The notes: a model not told the origin generated them from the letters alone. A stretch of 64,000 nucleotides of DNA from Chitinophaga jiangningensis (GCF_900142605.1 NZ_FRBL01000003.1:620001-684000); one strand, 5' to 3'. Counted from the first letter of the stretch, positions 8,852-18,348 are shown. Program-made: numbers and translations.

Positions 8852-9382
8852 CTAATCAACCAGAATAACTTCGTCTTTACCATCTCTCTCTTCCCACAAT
8901 ACCTTAACTTTTTGCGAGATAAATGCATCAATGGTCCGGCCGGTATAATCCGGCTGAATTGGCAGCTGGCGGCTGAATCGGCGGTCGATCAGCGTGAGCA
9001 GCTCTACCGAAGCAGGGCGGCCGAAGTCCAGCATGGCATCCAGGGCCGAGCGGATGGTACGACCTGTATACAATACATCATCAATCAGAATCACTTTTTT
9101 GTTTTCTATAGAAAATTCGATGCTCGTTTCATTAGGAACATGTAACCCTTTGCCTTTGTTGAAGTCATCTCGGTAAAAGGTAATATCCAGTTTGCCGTAC
9201 TGAATTTTAGCATCCGGAAGCAGTTTGCGGAGGGTATTATAAATCCTGTCAGAAAGAAATATTCCGCGCGGCTGCAACCCTATCAGCACTGTCTGCTCAA
9301 ATTGCAGGTGATTTTCTATCAACTGGTGACAAAGCCGGTCTATCGTAATAGACAATTGTTTCCCGTTTAGTATGGTTTTCAA
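8852..9382 (-). CDS. pyrR: bifunctional PyrR: pyr regulator / uracil phosphoribosyltransferase
   Basis: The protein has 176 residues with the PRPP-binding loop VILIDDVLYTGRT at 97-109 and the PyrR-type start of TILNGKQLSITIDRL. PyrR proteins salvage uracil to UMP and in many bacteria bind pyr mRNA leaders. The start must be the TTG at 9382: no ATG lies in frame before the conserved N-terminus, and the length then matches the family. A TATTTTTG element at 9402-9409 gives a leader of roughly a dozen nucleotides. It is followed by pyrB. I see no attenuator-like hairpin between the two genes, so mRNA-binding control is not evident. Confidence 0.92.
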   Translation of the reverse strand: MKTILNGKQLSITIDRLCHQLIENHLQFEQTVLIGLQPRGIFLSDRIYNTLRKLLPDAKIQYGKLDITFYRDDFNKGKGLHVPNETSIEFSIENKKVILIDDVLYTGRTIRSALDAMLDFGRPASVELLTLIDRRFSRQLPIQPDYTGRTIDAFISQKVKVLWEERDGKDEVILVD

Positions 9383-9561
9383 AACACGCTGTTTTAGGGG
9401 CCAAAAATAACAATTAATGGGGCACTTAAAAAGTGCAATTAATTATTCTTACGGGGAGATGTAAATTTTTTCCTATAAAAAGGCTTTGTAAGGTGAGCGC
9501 CTGCACGGCTTTTCACACGCTGTGGCGCATGGTCTCAAAAGGGTTAACCTGGCTTGACCAG

Positions 9562-10221
9562 CTATTTTTTGAGAAGCTTAAACGCATGTCCGCGGCTGTT
9601 GTTGAGGAAGCCGTAGGCGGTCCATAGCACGGAGAGGGGCTCAATGTTGCGCGACATTTCAATACGGCCTACATCGGCTACATCGTCCCACCCCATTTCC
9701 TTAAGCAGTTCTGTGACCAGTTGCTTGGCTTCCGGATTGTTGCCGGCAATAAACATGGTGGGGGTCCCTTCTTCGAAGTTGGGTTGGAGCATGTGTTCGT
9801 GGCCGATACAGCTGAGGGCTTTTACTACGCTGGCATCGGGAGGCAGCCAGGCCTGGATTTGCTCGCCGGCAGAGTGTTTGTGGCCAATCATGAGGGTGAG
9901 GCGACCGTATTCATCGGGGCCTTTGCCATCCACGGGGTTGGTAACATCTACTACTGTTTTGGCTTTAAAGTTCCAGATGCCTGCTGCTTCGATTGCTTTT
10001 TGCGTGCCTGTCCAGCTGGTGCAGATCAGGATCATTTCGCCGAATTCGGCGGCATGGCGAAAGGTACCGATAGCCACTCTTTCGCCTTGTTGCTTGGCCC
10101 ATTGCTGCAAGGCTTCCCTGGCCGGATTTCTTGTTCCGACTGTAACATGGTGCCCAGTTTGAATGAGGCCTTTACCGAGGGAGAGTCCTACCGGACCACT
10201 TCCCAGTATGCCGATCTTCAT
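9562..10221 (-). CDS. NAD(P)-binding reductase of the F420-dependent NADP oxidoreductase (NpdG-like) family
   Basis: This 219-residue protein starts with a Rossmann beta-alpha-beta motif at residue 2 (MKIGILGSGPVGLSLG) and holds TVVDVTNPVD near 100. That combination is typical of NpdG-like and 6-phosphogluconate-dehydrogenase-type NADP-binding proteins. The ATG at 10221 is chosen over one at 10260 because the nucleotide-binding motif begins at once, as in the family. The true electron donor is unknown; Bacteroidota generally lack F420, so a plain NADP-dependent reductase is more likely. It is a single gene, 62 nt downstream of mqnA on the same strand. Confidence 0.8.
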   Translation of the reverse strand: MKIGILGSGPVGLSLGKGLIQTGHHVTVGTRNPAREALQQWAKQQGERVAIGTFRHAAEFGEMILICTSWTGTQKAIEAAGIWNFKAKTVVDVTNPVDGKGPDEYGRLTLMIGHKHSAGEQIQAWLPPDASVVKALSCIGHEHMLQPNFEEGTPTMFIAGNNPEAKQLVTELLKEMGWDDVADVGRIEMSRNIEPLSVLWTAYGFLNNSRGHAFKLLKK

Positions 10222-10283
10222 AGCCCGTAAAAATGTTGGGTGAACTATGAAGTTAAGCAAATCCGGCTAAAAGAAAAAGGGAT

Positions 10284-11036
10284 TTAGCTTTGCTGCGCTG
10301 CCATCAGGTAGCCCAGGAACTTCTGCATACCCTGGCGCTTGGCCGGAGTGAGCGGATAACTGATATTCTGCACGTAATAGGTGGTGAGGTCATACACATC
10401 ATATGGGTTCTCCGCCACTACAGCAGGGATGTTCTGTAAGCCGATGCCAGTTGCGTTATTGAATTCGGCCACAAAATCAGCCGGCAATTCCTTGTTGGCA
10501 ATCCATGCGGCAAACACGAATGGCAGGCTGGTAAAGCGCATCCAGTGTTCAGCGAGGTCGTATATAAAAGGAGAAATTTTACGTTGCTTCAGCGCACGGT
10601 CACCAATTACCAAACCCGCATCGGTGCCTTTGATATTGGATTCGTAGTCGCCGGTGGTAGCCACAAATTCCACGTCCAGCTTCCAGTATTCGCGTACCAG
10701 CACCTTGAGGAGGGCTACAGAAGTACGGCTTTGATAGTCCAGGTATATTCTTTTTATATCATGTAAAGGCACTTCACTGTAGAGACACACGGAGGCCACT
10801 GGTGCTTCTGCGCCGATGCAATAATCAGCTATGATATGATACTCTTTTAATTTGGGTATAATGGCCACTGGTACCAACGCCACGTCTACCTCTCCATCTA
10901 TCAGCTGCTGGGCGATCTTAGCCGGGTAATCCATTGATAATTCCATCCTTTCCATCACCGGATGATTCCTAAATCCATACAATAAAGGCTTAGTATTTAA
11001 ATAACTTACTGCCGCTACTTTTACTTTCCGTTCCAA
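10284..11036 (-). CDS. mqnA: chorismate dehydratase (futalosine menaquinone pathway)
   Basis: This enzyme dehydrates chorismate to 3-enolpyruvyl-benzoate, the first step of the futalosine route to menaquinone. The conserved start VAAVSYLNTKPL, the GEVDVALVP stretch and the periplasmic-binding-like fold pattern fit MqnA. The frame is open from 11078 (a TTG), but I prefer the internal TTG at 11036: the product then starts four residues before the conserved region, and a TACTTTTG promoter element at 11055-11062 would lie inside the longer form. No ATG is available. It is divergent from purB. Confidence 0.88.
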   Translation of the reverse strand: MERKVKVAAVSYLNTKPLLYGFRNHPVMERMELSMDYPAKIAQQLIDGEVDVALVPVAIIPKLKEYHIIADYCIGAEAPVASVCLYSEVPLHDIKRIYLDYQSRTSVALLKVLVREYWKLDVEFVATTGDYESNIKGTDAGLVIGDRALKQRKISPFIYDLAEHWMRFTSLPFVFAAWIANKELPADFVAEFNNATGIGLQNIPAVVAENPYDVYDLTTYYVQNISYPLTPAKRQGMQKFLGYLMAAQQS

Positions 11037-11054
11037 TTTCTGTAATTTTGAAGC

Positions 11055-11062
11055 TGCAAAAG
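11055..11062 (-). promoter_or_regulatory. -7 element of mqnA
   Basis: TACTTTTG on the minus strand matches TAnnTTTG. It lies 18 nt before the TTG preferred as the mqnA start and 10 nt upstream of the purB ATG, in the divergent gap. It supports the shorter mqnA reading. Confidence 0.4.
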
Positions 11063-11072
11063 TAACTAAATT

Positions 11073-12413
11073 ATGCAATTACAACCATTAACTGCCATTT
11101 CTCCGCTGGACGGGCGCTATCGCAAGCAACTGGACGAGCTGGCCAATTATTTCTCTGAATTTGCGTTGATCCGTTACCGTGTGATGGTAGAGGTGGAATA
11201 TTTTATTGCGCTCGCTGAGCAGAAATTATTTACCCTGCCAAAGGCGAAAGTGCCTGCTCTGCGTAAGATCTACCAGGAATTCACGATCGAGCATGCACAG
11301 CTTATCAAGGACACGGAGAAGATCACTAACCATGACGTGAAAGCAGTTGAGTACTTCCTGAAAAATGAACTTAAAAACCTGGGCCTGGAAGATAAACTGG
11401 AGTGGGTACACTTCGGGCTTACCTCCCAGGATGTGAACAACACCGCTACGCCCCTGTTCTGGAAAGATGCCATTGAGCATGTGTACATGCCGGCATTAGC
11501 CAACCTGGTGCTTGAAATCTCCAAAATGGCAAAAGACTGGATGAAAGTGCCTATGCTGGCACGTACGCACGGTCAGCCTGCCTCTCCTACCATCCTTGGC
11601 AAAGAGATCCTGGTATTCGTAGAACGCCTGGAAGGCCAGATTAAACTGCTGGGTGATATTCCTTTTGCAGCAAAATTTGGCGGTGCTACCGGTAATTTCA
11701 ATGCCCACTACGTAGCATTCCCTAAAATCAACTGGGAAAAGTTCGGTGAGAAATTTGTGAACAACAACCTCGGTCTGCAAAGGATGAAATATACCACCCA
11801 GATTGAGCATTACGACAATATCTCCGCCCAGTTTGATACACTCAAACGTATCAATACTATCCTGATAGATTTCTGCCGCGATATATGGACTTACATTTCC
11901 ATGGATTATTTCAAGCAGAAAATCAAGAAAGATGAAGTTGGCTCCTCCGCCATGCCGCATAAAGTAAATCCTATCGATTTCGAAAATGCAGAAGGTAACC
12001 TGGGTATCGCCAATGCCGTGTTCGAACACCTGAGTGCGAAACTGCCTATCTCCCGCCTGCAGCGCGATCTCACAGATTCCACTGTATTGCGTAATCTCGG
12101 CGTTCCATTCGGTCATACCATCCTCGCTACCAAATCCATTCAGAAAGGATTATCTAAACTGATCCTCAACGAAGCGAAGCTGCATGACGATCTGGAAAAC
12201 AACTGGGCTGTAGTGGCAGAAGCAATTCAAACGGTGCTGCGCCGCGAAAATTATCCGCAGCCTTATGAGGCGCTGAAAGCACTCACCCGCGGTGGTGGCG
12301 CTATCACCAAACAAAGCATGCATAAATTCATTGACGGCCTGAAAATTAGTGCTGCATTGAAAAAAGAACTGAAGGCAATTACGCCGCATAATTATACTGG
12401 TATCTGGAAATAG
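11073..12413 (+). CDS. purB: adenylosuccinate lyase
   Basis: This 446-residue enzyme cleaves SAICAR and adenylosuccinate in purine synthesis. Family signatures are clear: TSQD at 117-120, THGQPA at 165-170 and the flexible catalytic loop GSSAMPHKVNP at 290-300. The N-terminal SPLDGRY is typical of the E. coli-type PurB. It is followed at once by a double hairpin (12419-12494). The enzyme is cytosolic. Confidence 0.97.
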   Translation: MQLQPLTAISPLDGRYRKQLDELANYFSEFALIRYRVMVEVEYFIALAEQKLFTLPKAKVPALRKIYQEFTIEHAQLIKDTEKITNHDVKAVEYFLKNELKNLGLEDKLEWVHFGLTSQDVNNTATPLFWKDAIEHVYMPALANLVLEISKMAKDWMKVPMLARTHGQPASPTILGKEILVFVERLEGQIKLLGDIPFAAKFGGATGNFNAHYVAFPKINWEKFGEKFVNNNLGLQRMKYTTQIEHYDNISAQFDTLKRINTILIDFCRDIWTYISMDYFKQKIKKDEVGSSAMPHKVNPIDFENAEGNLGIANAVFEHLSAKLPISRLQRDLTDSTVLRNLGVPFGHTILATKSIQKGLSKLILNEAKLHDDLENNWAVVAEAIQTVLRRENYPQPYEALKALTRGGGAITKQSMHKFIDGLKISAALKKELKAITPHNYTGIWK

Positions 12414-12418
12414 TTTTT

Positions 12419-12494
12419 CCGGCGTTTTACTTTCACCTTCGGTGAAAGTAAAACGCCGGTTGTGGGTGAGGGCTTCGCCCTCACCCACAACCGG
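12419..12494. repeat. two overlapping long perfect palindromes downstream of purB
   Basis: Palindrome 1 (12419-12459) has 19-bp perfect arms around a TTC loop with core CACCTTCGGTG. Palindrome 2 (12456-12494) has 18-bp perfect arms around TTC with core GGGCTTCGCCC. They share the CCGG at 12456-12459. It is probably the purB terminator region, but the arms are far longer than termination needs and no T-run follows. The TTC-loop hairpins resemble those of the repeat at 7703, 20718 and 40760. Confidence 0.7.
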
Positions 12495-12843
12495 ATCACC
12501 AAAATTACCACCGGTAAAGATCTCCACAACTGCACCAGGCCAAGAACGCCTCCTCGAAACCGCACAATAAAACCAGGGTTAGGCTGTCAACAGGCTGGTA
12601 TTAAATAAAAAGGCCCGCTTGTAGCGGACCTTCAATGACTCACGAAAGCAATGCAGACAACGCGATTAAAATGTTGCCTCTTGTCAAGTATTAATAAGGT
12701 ATCAGGGTTAATTCCTATTTGATTACTCTAACAAAGATATGATGCCCCATCGAATTATTTAAATATTACAGGTGTGTTTTTTGTTAAGTGTTAGTTAACG
12801 TGCAAACAACCTGCCAGCAAGGATTCCGGAAACCTCATTCCGC
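12495..12843. other. convergent intergenic region
   Basis: This stretch between purB and the YraN gene holds one imperfect hairpin (12609-12632, AAGG-CCGCT arms with one mismatch) followed by a T-run on the minus strand, a possible distal terminator for the YraN gene. The rest is AT-rich with no ORF or repeat that I can see. Confidence 0.4.
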
Positions 12844-13218
12844 TCAGCAAACATCCCGCAGGTGACAAAGGGAATAACTCCCGTCCGCGTGCAGAATAAT
12901 AGCAATAATATCAAAACGGACAGACACCGGATCCAGGTCATGTACTTCCATATAGCTTGCCGCTGCAGCGCGTATGTGATTTTCTTTTTTATAGTTTACC
13001 GCCTCCTCCGGGTAACCGAATTTTTCTGAAGTCCGCGTCTTCACCTCTATAAAAAACAACTGCCCGTTCTTTTCGGCGATAATGTCCAGCTCATACCTGC
13101 CCGACTTCCAATTCACAGCAAGGATGCTGCAATACTGCCGCACATATGCCTGCGCCAGCTCTTCTCCCTGTTTGCCTGTTTTCCCCCGTGTGTTCATAAA
13201 TTCTATTATTTTTGCCAT
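12844..13218 (-). CDS. YraN (UPF0102) family nuclease-like protein
   Basis: The protein has 124 residues with a restriction-endonuclease-like core: RYELDIIAEKNG at 41-52 and FFIEVKTR at 55-62 give the D45-E58-x-K60 pattern of the PD-(D/E)xK superfamily. Family members are widespread and of uncertain function, often linked to RNase H or DNA processing. The start is the ATG at 13218; Met8 is an alternative. It is divergent from manA with a 27-nt gap. Confidence 0.88.
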   Translation of the reverse strand: MAKIIEFMNTRGKTGKQGEELAQAYVRQYCSILAVNWKSGRYELDIIAEKNGQLFFIEVKTRTSEKFGYPEEAVNYKKENHIRAAAASYMEVHDLDPVSVRFDIIAIILHADGSYSLCHLRDVC

Positions 13219-13245
13219 TCAACTTAACAAACCGAGTTACTCGAT

Positions 13246-14451
13246 ATGAAACTATTCAGACTGGACGGAAAAGTTCAACACTATGCCTGGGGCGGACATG
13301 ATTATATTCCTGCACTGCTCGGAATCGCGGCTACAGATAAACCTAGTGCGGAATACTGGATGGGTGCTCATGAAAGCGCCCCAAGTGCCATCACCACCAA
13401 CGAAGGTACAGTGGCATTAAACAGCCTGATAGCAAAAAATCCGGCAGCTACCACTGGTCAGCAAATCTGGGATACATTCGGCCAACTGCCTTATCTGTTC
13501 AAAATCCTGGACGTGAAAGACATGCTCTCCATCCAGGTACACCCCACCAAAGCAGAAGCTGAAAAAGGCTTTGCCCGCGAAAATGCAGCAGGCATCGCAT
13601 TAAACGCTCCTGACAGAAATTATAAGGATGCCAACCATAAACCTGAAATAATGGTGGCCCTCAGCGAATTCTGGCTGCTGCACGGTTTCCTCCCCGATGC
13701 ACCACTCAAACAGGTGTTAAAGGATACCCCTGAATTCACCTCACTGGTAGGTATATACGAAGCAGAAGGATATTTTGGTTTATATAAAACGGTCATGGAA
13801 ATGCCGCAGCAGATGGTAAACATCCTCCTGCGTCCACTCACCGAAAGAGCCATCCCGCTCTATAAAGCCGGTAAACTGCAAAAATCGGATCCTGCTTTCT
13901 GGGCTGCCCGTGCGGTTTTGAATGAACCTGCCGGCACCGATAAACTGGACCGTGGTATCTTCTCTATCTATTTCTTCAACATCATGCATGTACATCCCGG
14001 ACAGGCCGTGTTCCAGGATGCAGGCATTCCACATGCCTACCTCGAAGGCCAGAATGTAGAACTGATGGCTAATTCCGATAATGTGCTGCGCGGGGGACTT
14101 ACACCTAAGCATATCGATGTACCGGAACTATTGAAGCACACCCGTTTTGAGGGAGTACATCCAAAAGTGCTGGCTGGTGAATTAAGTGCGGATGGCCTGG
14201 AAAGAATTTACCCTACCCCGGCACCTGACTTCGTGGTGAGCCACATCTCTGTAAAAACAAATCAAACTTATACGCATACTGCGGATGCACCAGAAATTCT
14301 CATTGTGATGAGTGGCAGTGCAACTATTAAAGGAGAAGAAACGATTTCCCTCAGTAAAGGACAATGTGTGTTTGTAGCATTTGGAGCAACGTATCAGATT
14401 ACTACGGATGGTAGTGCGGAATTGTATAAAGCGACCGTTCCGGTAAAATAA
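13246..14451 (+). CDS. manA: mannose-6-phosphate isomerase, class I
   Basis: This 401-residue zinc enzyme interconverts mannose 6-phosphate and fructose 6-phosphate. Visible motifs are VQHYAWGG near the start, LSIQVHPTK near 96-104 (metal ligands), and PHAYLEGQNVELMANSDNVLRGG near 268-290, the type I signature. The C-terminal cupin half is present, so it is full length. It supplies GDP-mannose precursors or feeds mannose into glycolysis; no sugar gene cluster surrounds it. Confidence 0.95.
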   Translation: MKLFRLDGKVQHYAWGGHDYIPALLGIAATDKPSAEYWMGAHESAPSAITTNEGTVALNSLIAKNPAATTGQQIWDTFGQLPYLFKILDVKDMLSIQVHPTKAEAEKGFARENAAGIALNAPDRNYKDANHKPEIMVALSEFWLLHGFLPDAPLKQVLKDTPEFTSLVGIYEAEGYFGLYKTVMEMPQQMVNILLRPLTERAIPLYKAGKLQKSDPAFWAARAVLNEPAGTDKLDRGIFSIYFFNIMHVHPGQAVFQDAGIPHAYLEGQNVELMANSDNVLRGGLTPKHIDVPELLKHTRFEGVHPKVLAGELSADGLERIYPTPAPDFVVSHISVKTNQTYTHTADAPEILIVMSGSATIKGEETISLSKGQCVFVAFGATYQITTDGSAELYKATVPVK

Positions 14452-14481
14452 TTTTTTATGACTGCCCCCGCGGCAGTTGCT

Positions 14482-14511
14482 AATTAGGGCTGCCACCTGG
14501 CGGCCCTAATT
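14482..14511. terminator. bidirectional terminator between manA and the MDR oxidoreductase
   Basis: It has 9-bp perfect arms (AATTAGGGC/GCCCTAATT) with an inner GCC/GGC pair set. A smaller hairpin (14461-14477, ACTGCC/GGCAGT) lies just before it. The two genes converge here. Confidence 0.6.
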
Positions 14512-14521
14512 GCGATATAGG

Positions 14522-15472
14522 CTAAGAGATTAGTATCACCGTCTTCCCCTTCCCTCTCCCATGCCGGCTGGCTACAATCGCCTCCGGCACGTCTTCCAAA
14601 GTAATTTTGGTTTCCAACGGAATTACCAACTCTCCACTATCAATGATTTGCGCGAGCTTATCCAATGCCTCTGGCGAGCTTACCGTTTCAAAATTTCCAC
14701 CATGGAGCCCTTTATCCCTGATCTCATGCTCATCGGCTACAAAAACGGTAGTATATGCGCTGCCACCTGGTTTGAGCAGGTCCAGATTTTTGCTGAAGCC
14801 CGACGCCTGGCTTACCAAATCAATAATTCCATGAATACCATCGGGGTATAATTGTTTCACCTGCTCATATATCGGAGCGTCCTCATAATTGATGGTAACT
14901 GTAGCACCAAGGGATTTCATGCGCTGTGCACCGGCACCGTCAGACACGGTGGCAATCACCTTTATGCCCTGCAAGGCAGCCAGCTGCACCGCGTACGATC
15001 CTACTCCACCGGTTGCGCCATATATCAGTAATAAGTCGCCCCTGTGTAGATGTAATTGCTCCACCAGCTGCTGGGCCGTCATCCCGGAAGTAGGTATCGC
15101 TGCAGCCTGCGCCGGCTCTGCTTTCTGTGGTGCAAATGTAATATTGGCTTTCTCCGGCACTACCACATATTCTGCAAAGCTACCTTCACCTATCGGCGAA
15201 TGGATAAACTGTCCGTATACCTGATCTCCTTTTTTAAACCGCGTTACGCCCTCGCCTACCTCTTCCACAATGCCTGCGCCATCTACCCCGATAATCATCG
15301 GAAACTGGTGCTTCATCTGCCCATCCAGGATGCCGTCTATCATCTTCCAGTCAAAAGGATTCAAGCCTGCCGCCTGCATTTTCACTACAAGCGCACCTTT
15401 GCGCACCGCTGGCTTAGGAAGGTCCATCACCTGAGGCAGACCTTTAAATTTTTCTATTGCAACCGCTTTCAT
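14522..15472 (-). CDS. NADP-dependent MDR oxidoreductase (quinone reductase-like)
   Basis: This 316-residue member of the medium-chain dehydrogenase/reductase superfamily lacks the structural and catalytic zinc ligands, as in zeta-crystallin/quinone oxidoreductases. An N-terminal GroES-like domain (AAGLNPFDWK near 33-42, VGVDGAGIVEEVG near 62-74) precedes a Rossmann domain with YGATGGVGSYAVQLA near 152-166. It probably reduces quinones or enones with NADPH. It forms a single gene, with AsmA downstream of a separate start. Confidence 0.88.
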   Translation of the reverse strand: MKAVAIEKFKGLPQVMDLPKPAVRKGALVVKMQAAGLNPFDWKMIDGILDGQMKHQFPMIIGVDGAGIVEEVGEGVTRFKKGDQVYGQFIHSPIGEGSFAEYVVVPEKANITFAPQKAEPAQAAAIPTSGMTAQQLVEQLHLHRGDLLLIYGATGGVGSYAVQLAALQGIKVIATVSDGAGAQRMKSLGATVTINYEDAPIYEQVKQLYPDGIHGIIDLVSQASGFSKNLDLLKPGGSAYTTVFVADEHEIRDKGLHGGNFETVSSPEALDKLAQIIDSGELVIPLETKITLEDVPEAIVASRHGRGKGKTVILIS

Positions 15473-15514
15473 AGTCTGGTAATATGTTTCAATAAATATA
15501 ATTAATTGTTGGCG

Positions 15515-17935
15515 CTAGTCCTCATTTCCTTTTCCCATTTTGATTTTCACCTTACCATCAGGGCCATCCACGGCATGCAGGTTGAGGATAATTCCCTTGC
15601 GGCTGCGGCGATATCTTTCCGCTTCATCCGTAACAGCCGTATCCCTGTTCGGATTACGCAGCGGAATCTGCATCTGGATGTTGGTACCGCCGCCAAGGCC
15701 ATAAACGCCCTGCAGATCAATATTTACCGCACTGGAAGCAATACGCATAGGTGGAATGATGACCTTGCCATTTTCGACACGGAACGTATTATTCAGATTG
15801 TCAAAAGTAATACTGTCCAGCCGCCGCTTCTTGAATACGAAATTGCCGATATCTGCCAGCGGCCCGAAATCCACAATCGCTCCCTTCTTCATAGCCAGCT
15901 GTATCGATCCATTGAGAGAACGTTTGGCCAAACTGCCATTATCCAGGATATTCCCTTTCATATTGGTTCGCACCGTAGCTACCCCCTTAATATTTTTATA
16001 AGTAAGGCCCTCCATACCGAAGTTATCAAAGGCATAAAACAGCTGCGACATATTCACGTTTACAAATCCTGCGGCTACATCAAAGTAGTTATTATTCCCC
16101 TGCTGATGCACCTTTCCTTTCATATTCAGGGAGCCGCTTGCCAGTTGCAACCCGATATTGTTTAAGAGTATATCCGACTCCGTTAGTGCCAGCACCGCCT
16201 TTACATTTTGCGCGGTGAAATGCTTATAGGTAGTTTTGTCCAGCTGCACATTCATGTTTACGTTACTCGCTGCCAGTACTTCATCCAGCTGCGCACCTAC
16301 GCGACTCAGTTTCGCCTTCCGGTGTGCCGCCTGTTTCTTCTTACTTACCCTTGGACTCAGGTAGGATTTGAATTCATTCAGATCCACCAGCGGACTTTTA
16401 ATATTCCAGTCCAGCACAATTTTTTCCGGTGCTGTGAAATAGAAGTTCAACACATTCTTCATTTGCCCGTTCATAAACAGGCTGCTGTTGCCTGATTGGA
16501 GCTTTATATTTTCCAGCAATAAATCCTGGCCTGTAAAACGGAGGGTGGCATTACAGTTCTTAAAGTTTAAGGCACGTGGTTGATAGCTGAAAGCTGCATT
16601 GGTGACCTGCACCACGCCCAGCAATGCCGAAGGTGTAGGATCGTTTTTCATCAACGGTCCGGTATAATTCAGATCCGCCACCGCACTACCTGCGGAAAAT
16701 GCCAGCGGCAGCTCCTCCGCCCCGTTTAGCTTTGCCAGCTGGAACGACGACTGAAAGTGCCCGCGAAGCAATGGCTGCTTCAGGTTCACCACCCGAATGG
16801 TATCCGCCTTTACCGGTACTTCGCCAAATGAGGCTGTGAGATTAAAAATATTCACAGCGGAGTTAGCATCTGTATGATCTGTTATTGGTAACACCTGGTT
16901 ATTGAAATCACCTGTAAAACTACAGTTGGTCCATTGCCCCAGCGAAGTATGTAATGCGTTATTGACAGTTTTCCATTTTACGACCACCCGAGGTGTATCA
17001 CGGAATTTCATATGTCCGTCGAGGTTAGCCACGGCATCCAGTGGTTTTTCAAGCCCGATGTCATTGAGCTTGGTGGAAATATTGGGAGGTAGCCAGGAAG
17101 CGGCTTCCTTTAGCAGCACCTGGTTGGCCGTTATTTTAAGTGAAAAAGCGGGCGGCTTTTCTGCAAATACAAACTGGCCACCGATAAGTACGGGCTGGTT
17201 ATCGATCTTAATCTCTTGCTCCGGTACCAGCAGTACTTTTGATTTTTTGTTAAAGGTGAGATGTAATGGCATCTCCATCGGCTTATCCTTCAGGTAACTG
17301 CCTTTGTCTGTATTAAACTCGAAATGCTTACTGATCATATTTATGTTCAGTGCTATTCTCAGGCTGTCGCCCTGGTTCCGGGTTCTGCCGGAGAGGCTTT
17401 TCACCTCCAGTTCAAAGTGCTTCAGCTTCTGTTTATTTTCTATAATGAAGGTGATATTTTGTAACAGGAGATGGCCAATGTCGGCATCTTTGGATTTCTT
17501 CTTTGGGGAGGGAGATTTTCGTTGGAGCATGCTGGTATTGGTATACCCGCTGGAATCGGTGTACAAACAAATTGTCCCGTTTTCGACGATGATTTCCTTC
17601 ACGTCCACGCGCTTGCGGAGGATTGACCACGTATTGAGGCGAATATACACCTCCTGCACATCCAGGAGCGGGCGTTTATGAACGGGATACAGGCTGTCCT
17701 GCAATTGCACCTGTTTAAGACCGAGGGAGATATTGGGAAAGTTCCTGATCAAACTGGGTTCCATGTCGGCAATAAGGACTTTACCATCGATTTTATCATT
17801 AATCTGAGCGGTTACCTGGTCGAGGAAGGCTGCCTTATTGGCCTTGATATACAATGCCAGGCCGAGGAACAGTAAAAATATCAATACGAGGAAGCCCCCC
17901 AGGATGATTAATGTTAGCCGAAGCCATTTACGCAT
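15515..17935 (-). CDS. AsmA-like / DUF748-type envelope protein
   Basis: This 806-residue protein has an N-terminal membrane anchor (about residues 8-32), a DKIDGKV segment typical of the AsmA N-terminus, and a long periplasmic beta-helical body ending with an AsmA-like C-terminal region (LNGSIQLAMKKGAIVDFGPLADIG near 675-700). AsmA-clan proteins bridge the periplasm and are thought to move phospholipids to the outer membrane. The C-terminus is charged (KMGKGNED). It is not clearly in an operon. Confidence 0.85.
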   Translation of the reverse strand: MRKWLRLTLIILGGFLVLIFLLFLGLALYIKANKAAFLDQVTAQINDKIDGKVLIADMEPSLIRNFPNISLGLKQVQLQDSLYPVHKRPLLDVQEVYIRLNTWSILRKRVDVKEIIVENGTICLYTDSSGYTNTSMLQRKSPSPKKKSKDADIGHLLLQNITFIIENKQKLKHFELEVKSLSGRTRNQGDSLRIALNINMISKHFEFNTDKGSYLKDKPMEMPLHLTFNKKSKVLLVPEQEIKIDNQPVLIGGQFVFAEKPPAFSLKITANQVLLKEAASWLPPNISTKLNDIGLEKPLDAVANLDGHMKFRDTPRVVVKWKTVNNALHTSLGQWTNCSFTGDFNNQVLPITDHTDANSAVNIFNLTASFGEVPVKADTIRVVNLKQPLLRGHFQSSFQLAKLNGAEELPLAFSAGSAVADLNYTGPLMKNDPTPSALLGVVQVTNAAFSYQPRALNFKNCNATLRFTGQDLLLENIKLQSGNSSLFMNGQMKNVLNFYFTAPEKIVLDWNIKSPLVDLNEFKSYLSPRVSKKKQAAHRKAKLSRVGAQLDEVLAASNVNMNVQLDKTTYKHFTAQNVKAVLALTESDILLNNIGLQLASGSLNMKGKVHQQGNNNYFDVAAGFVNVNMSQLFYAFDNFGMEGLTYKNIKGVATVRTNMKGNILDNGSLAKRSLNGSIQLAMKKGAIVDFGPLADIGNFVFKKRRLDSITFDNLNNTFRVENGKVIIPPMRIASSAVNIDLQGVYGLGGGTNIQMQIPLRNPNRDTAVTDEAERYRRSRKGIILNLHAVDGPDGKVKIKMGKGNED

Positions 17936-18052
17936 GCTGTGCTTTTTAGGATTAAAACATATTATAGGTCCGGGATGTTCGCTGCGGACGGAATATTATA
18001 GGCATTAATCCTGCCAAATCCTTCGGGGCTTCGGTGGCGGTTAAACGAAGAA

Positions 18053-18082
18053 AGGGAGAAGTGCTGCCCGCACGTTCTCCCT
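18053..18082 (-). terminator. terminator after copZ
   Basis: The hairpin arms AGGGAGAA-GTGC and GCAC-TTCTCCCT enclose a 5-nt loop with one bulged G, and are followed by TTTCTTC on the minus strand. It lies 27 nt past the copZ stop. Confidence 0.65.
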
Positions 18083-18108
18083 CCTTCTATTATGAAGCAA
18101 TCGATCTA

Positions 18109-18318
18109 CTAAATTTTCTCAGCGGTGAAACCGGCTTTCTTTACAATTTCCACGATAGTGGCGGCATCAGTTTCTTCTGCTTTAACGGTGAGTACTTTCG
18201 CAGGATCTGTTGTATCTACTTCCCAGTGGCTGATATTTTCAGTTTTATTGAGATGAGGTGTTACGGCTGCTACACAACCACTGCAATTGATATTTGTTTT
18301 GAATTTGTACGTTTCCAT
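18109..18318 (-). CDS. copZ: copper chaperone, HMA domain
   Basis: This 69-residue single heavy-metal-associated domain carries the metal-binding NCSGC motif (Cys12 and Cys15) and the predicted beta-alpha-beta-beta-alpha-beta layout. It is likely to hand Cu(I) to the P-type ATPase encoded 30 nt upstream on the same strand. The motif CSGC is close to the usual CxxC of CopZ/Atx1. It is cytosolic. Confidence 0.9.
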   Translation of the reverse strand: METYKFKTNINCSGCVAAVTPHLNKTENISHWEVDTTDPAKVLTVKAEETDAATIVEIVKKAGFTAEKI

Positions 18319-18348
18319 ATTAGTGTTTATTTAAGTTTTTATGTTGAA

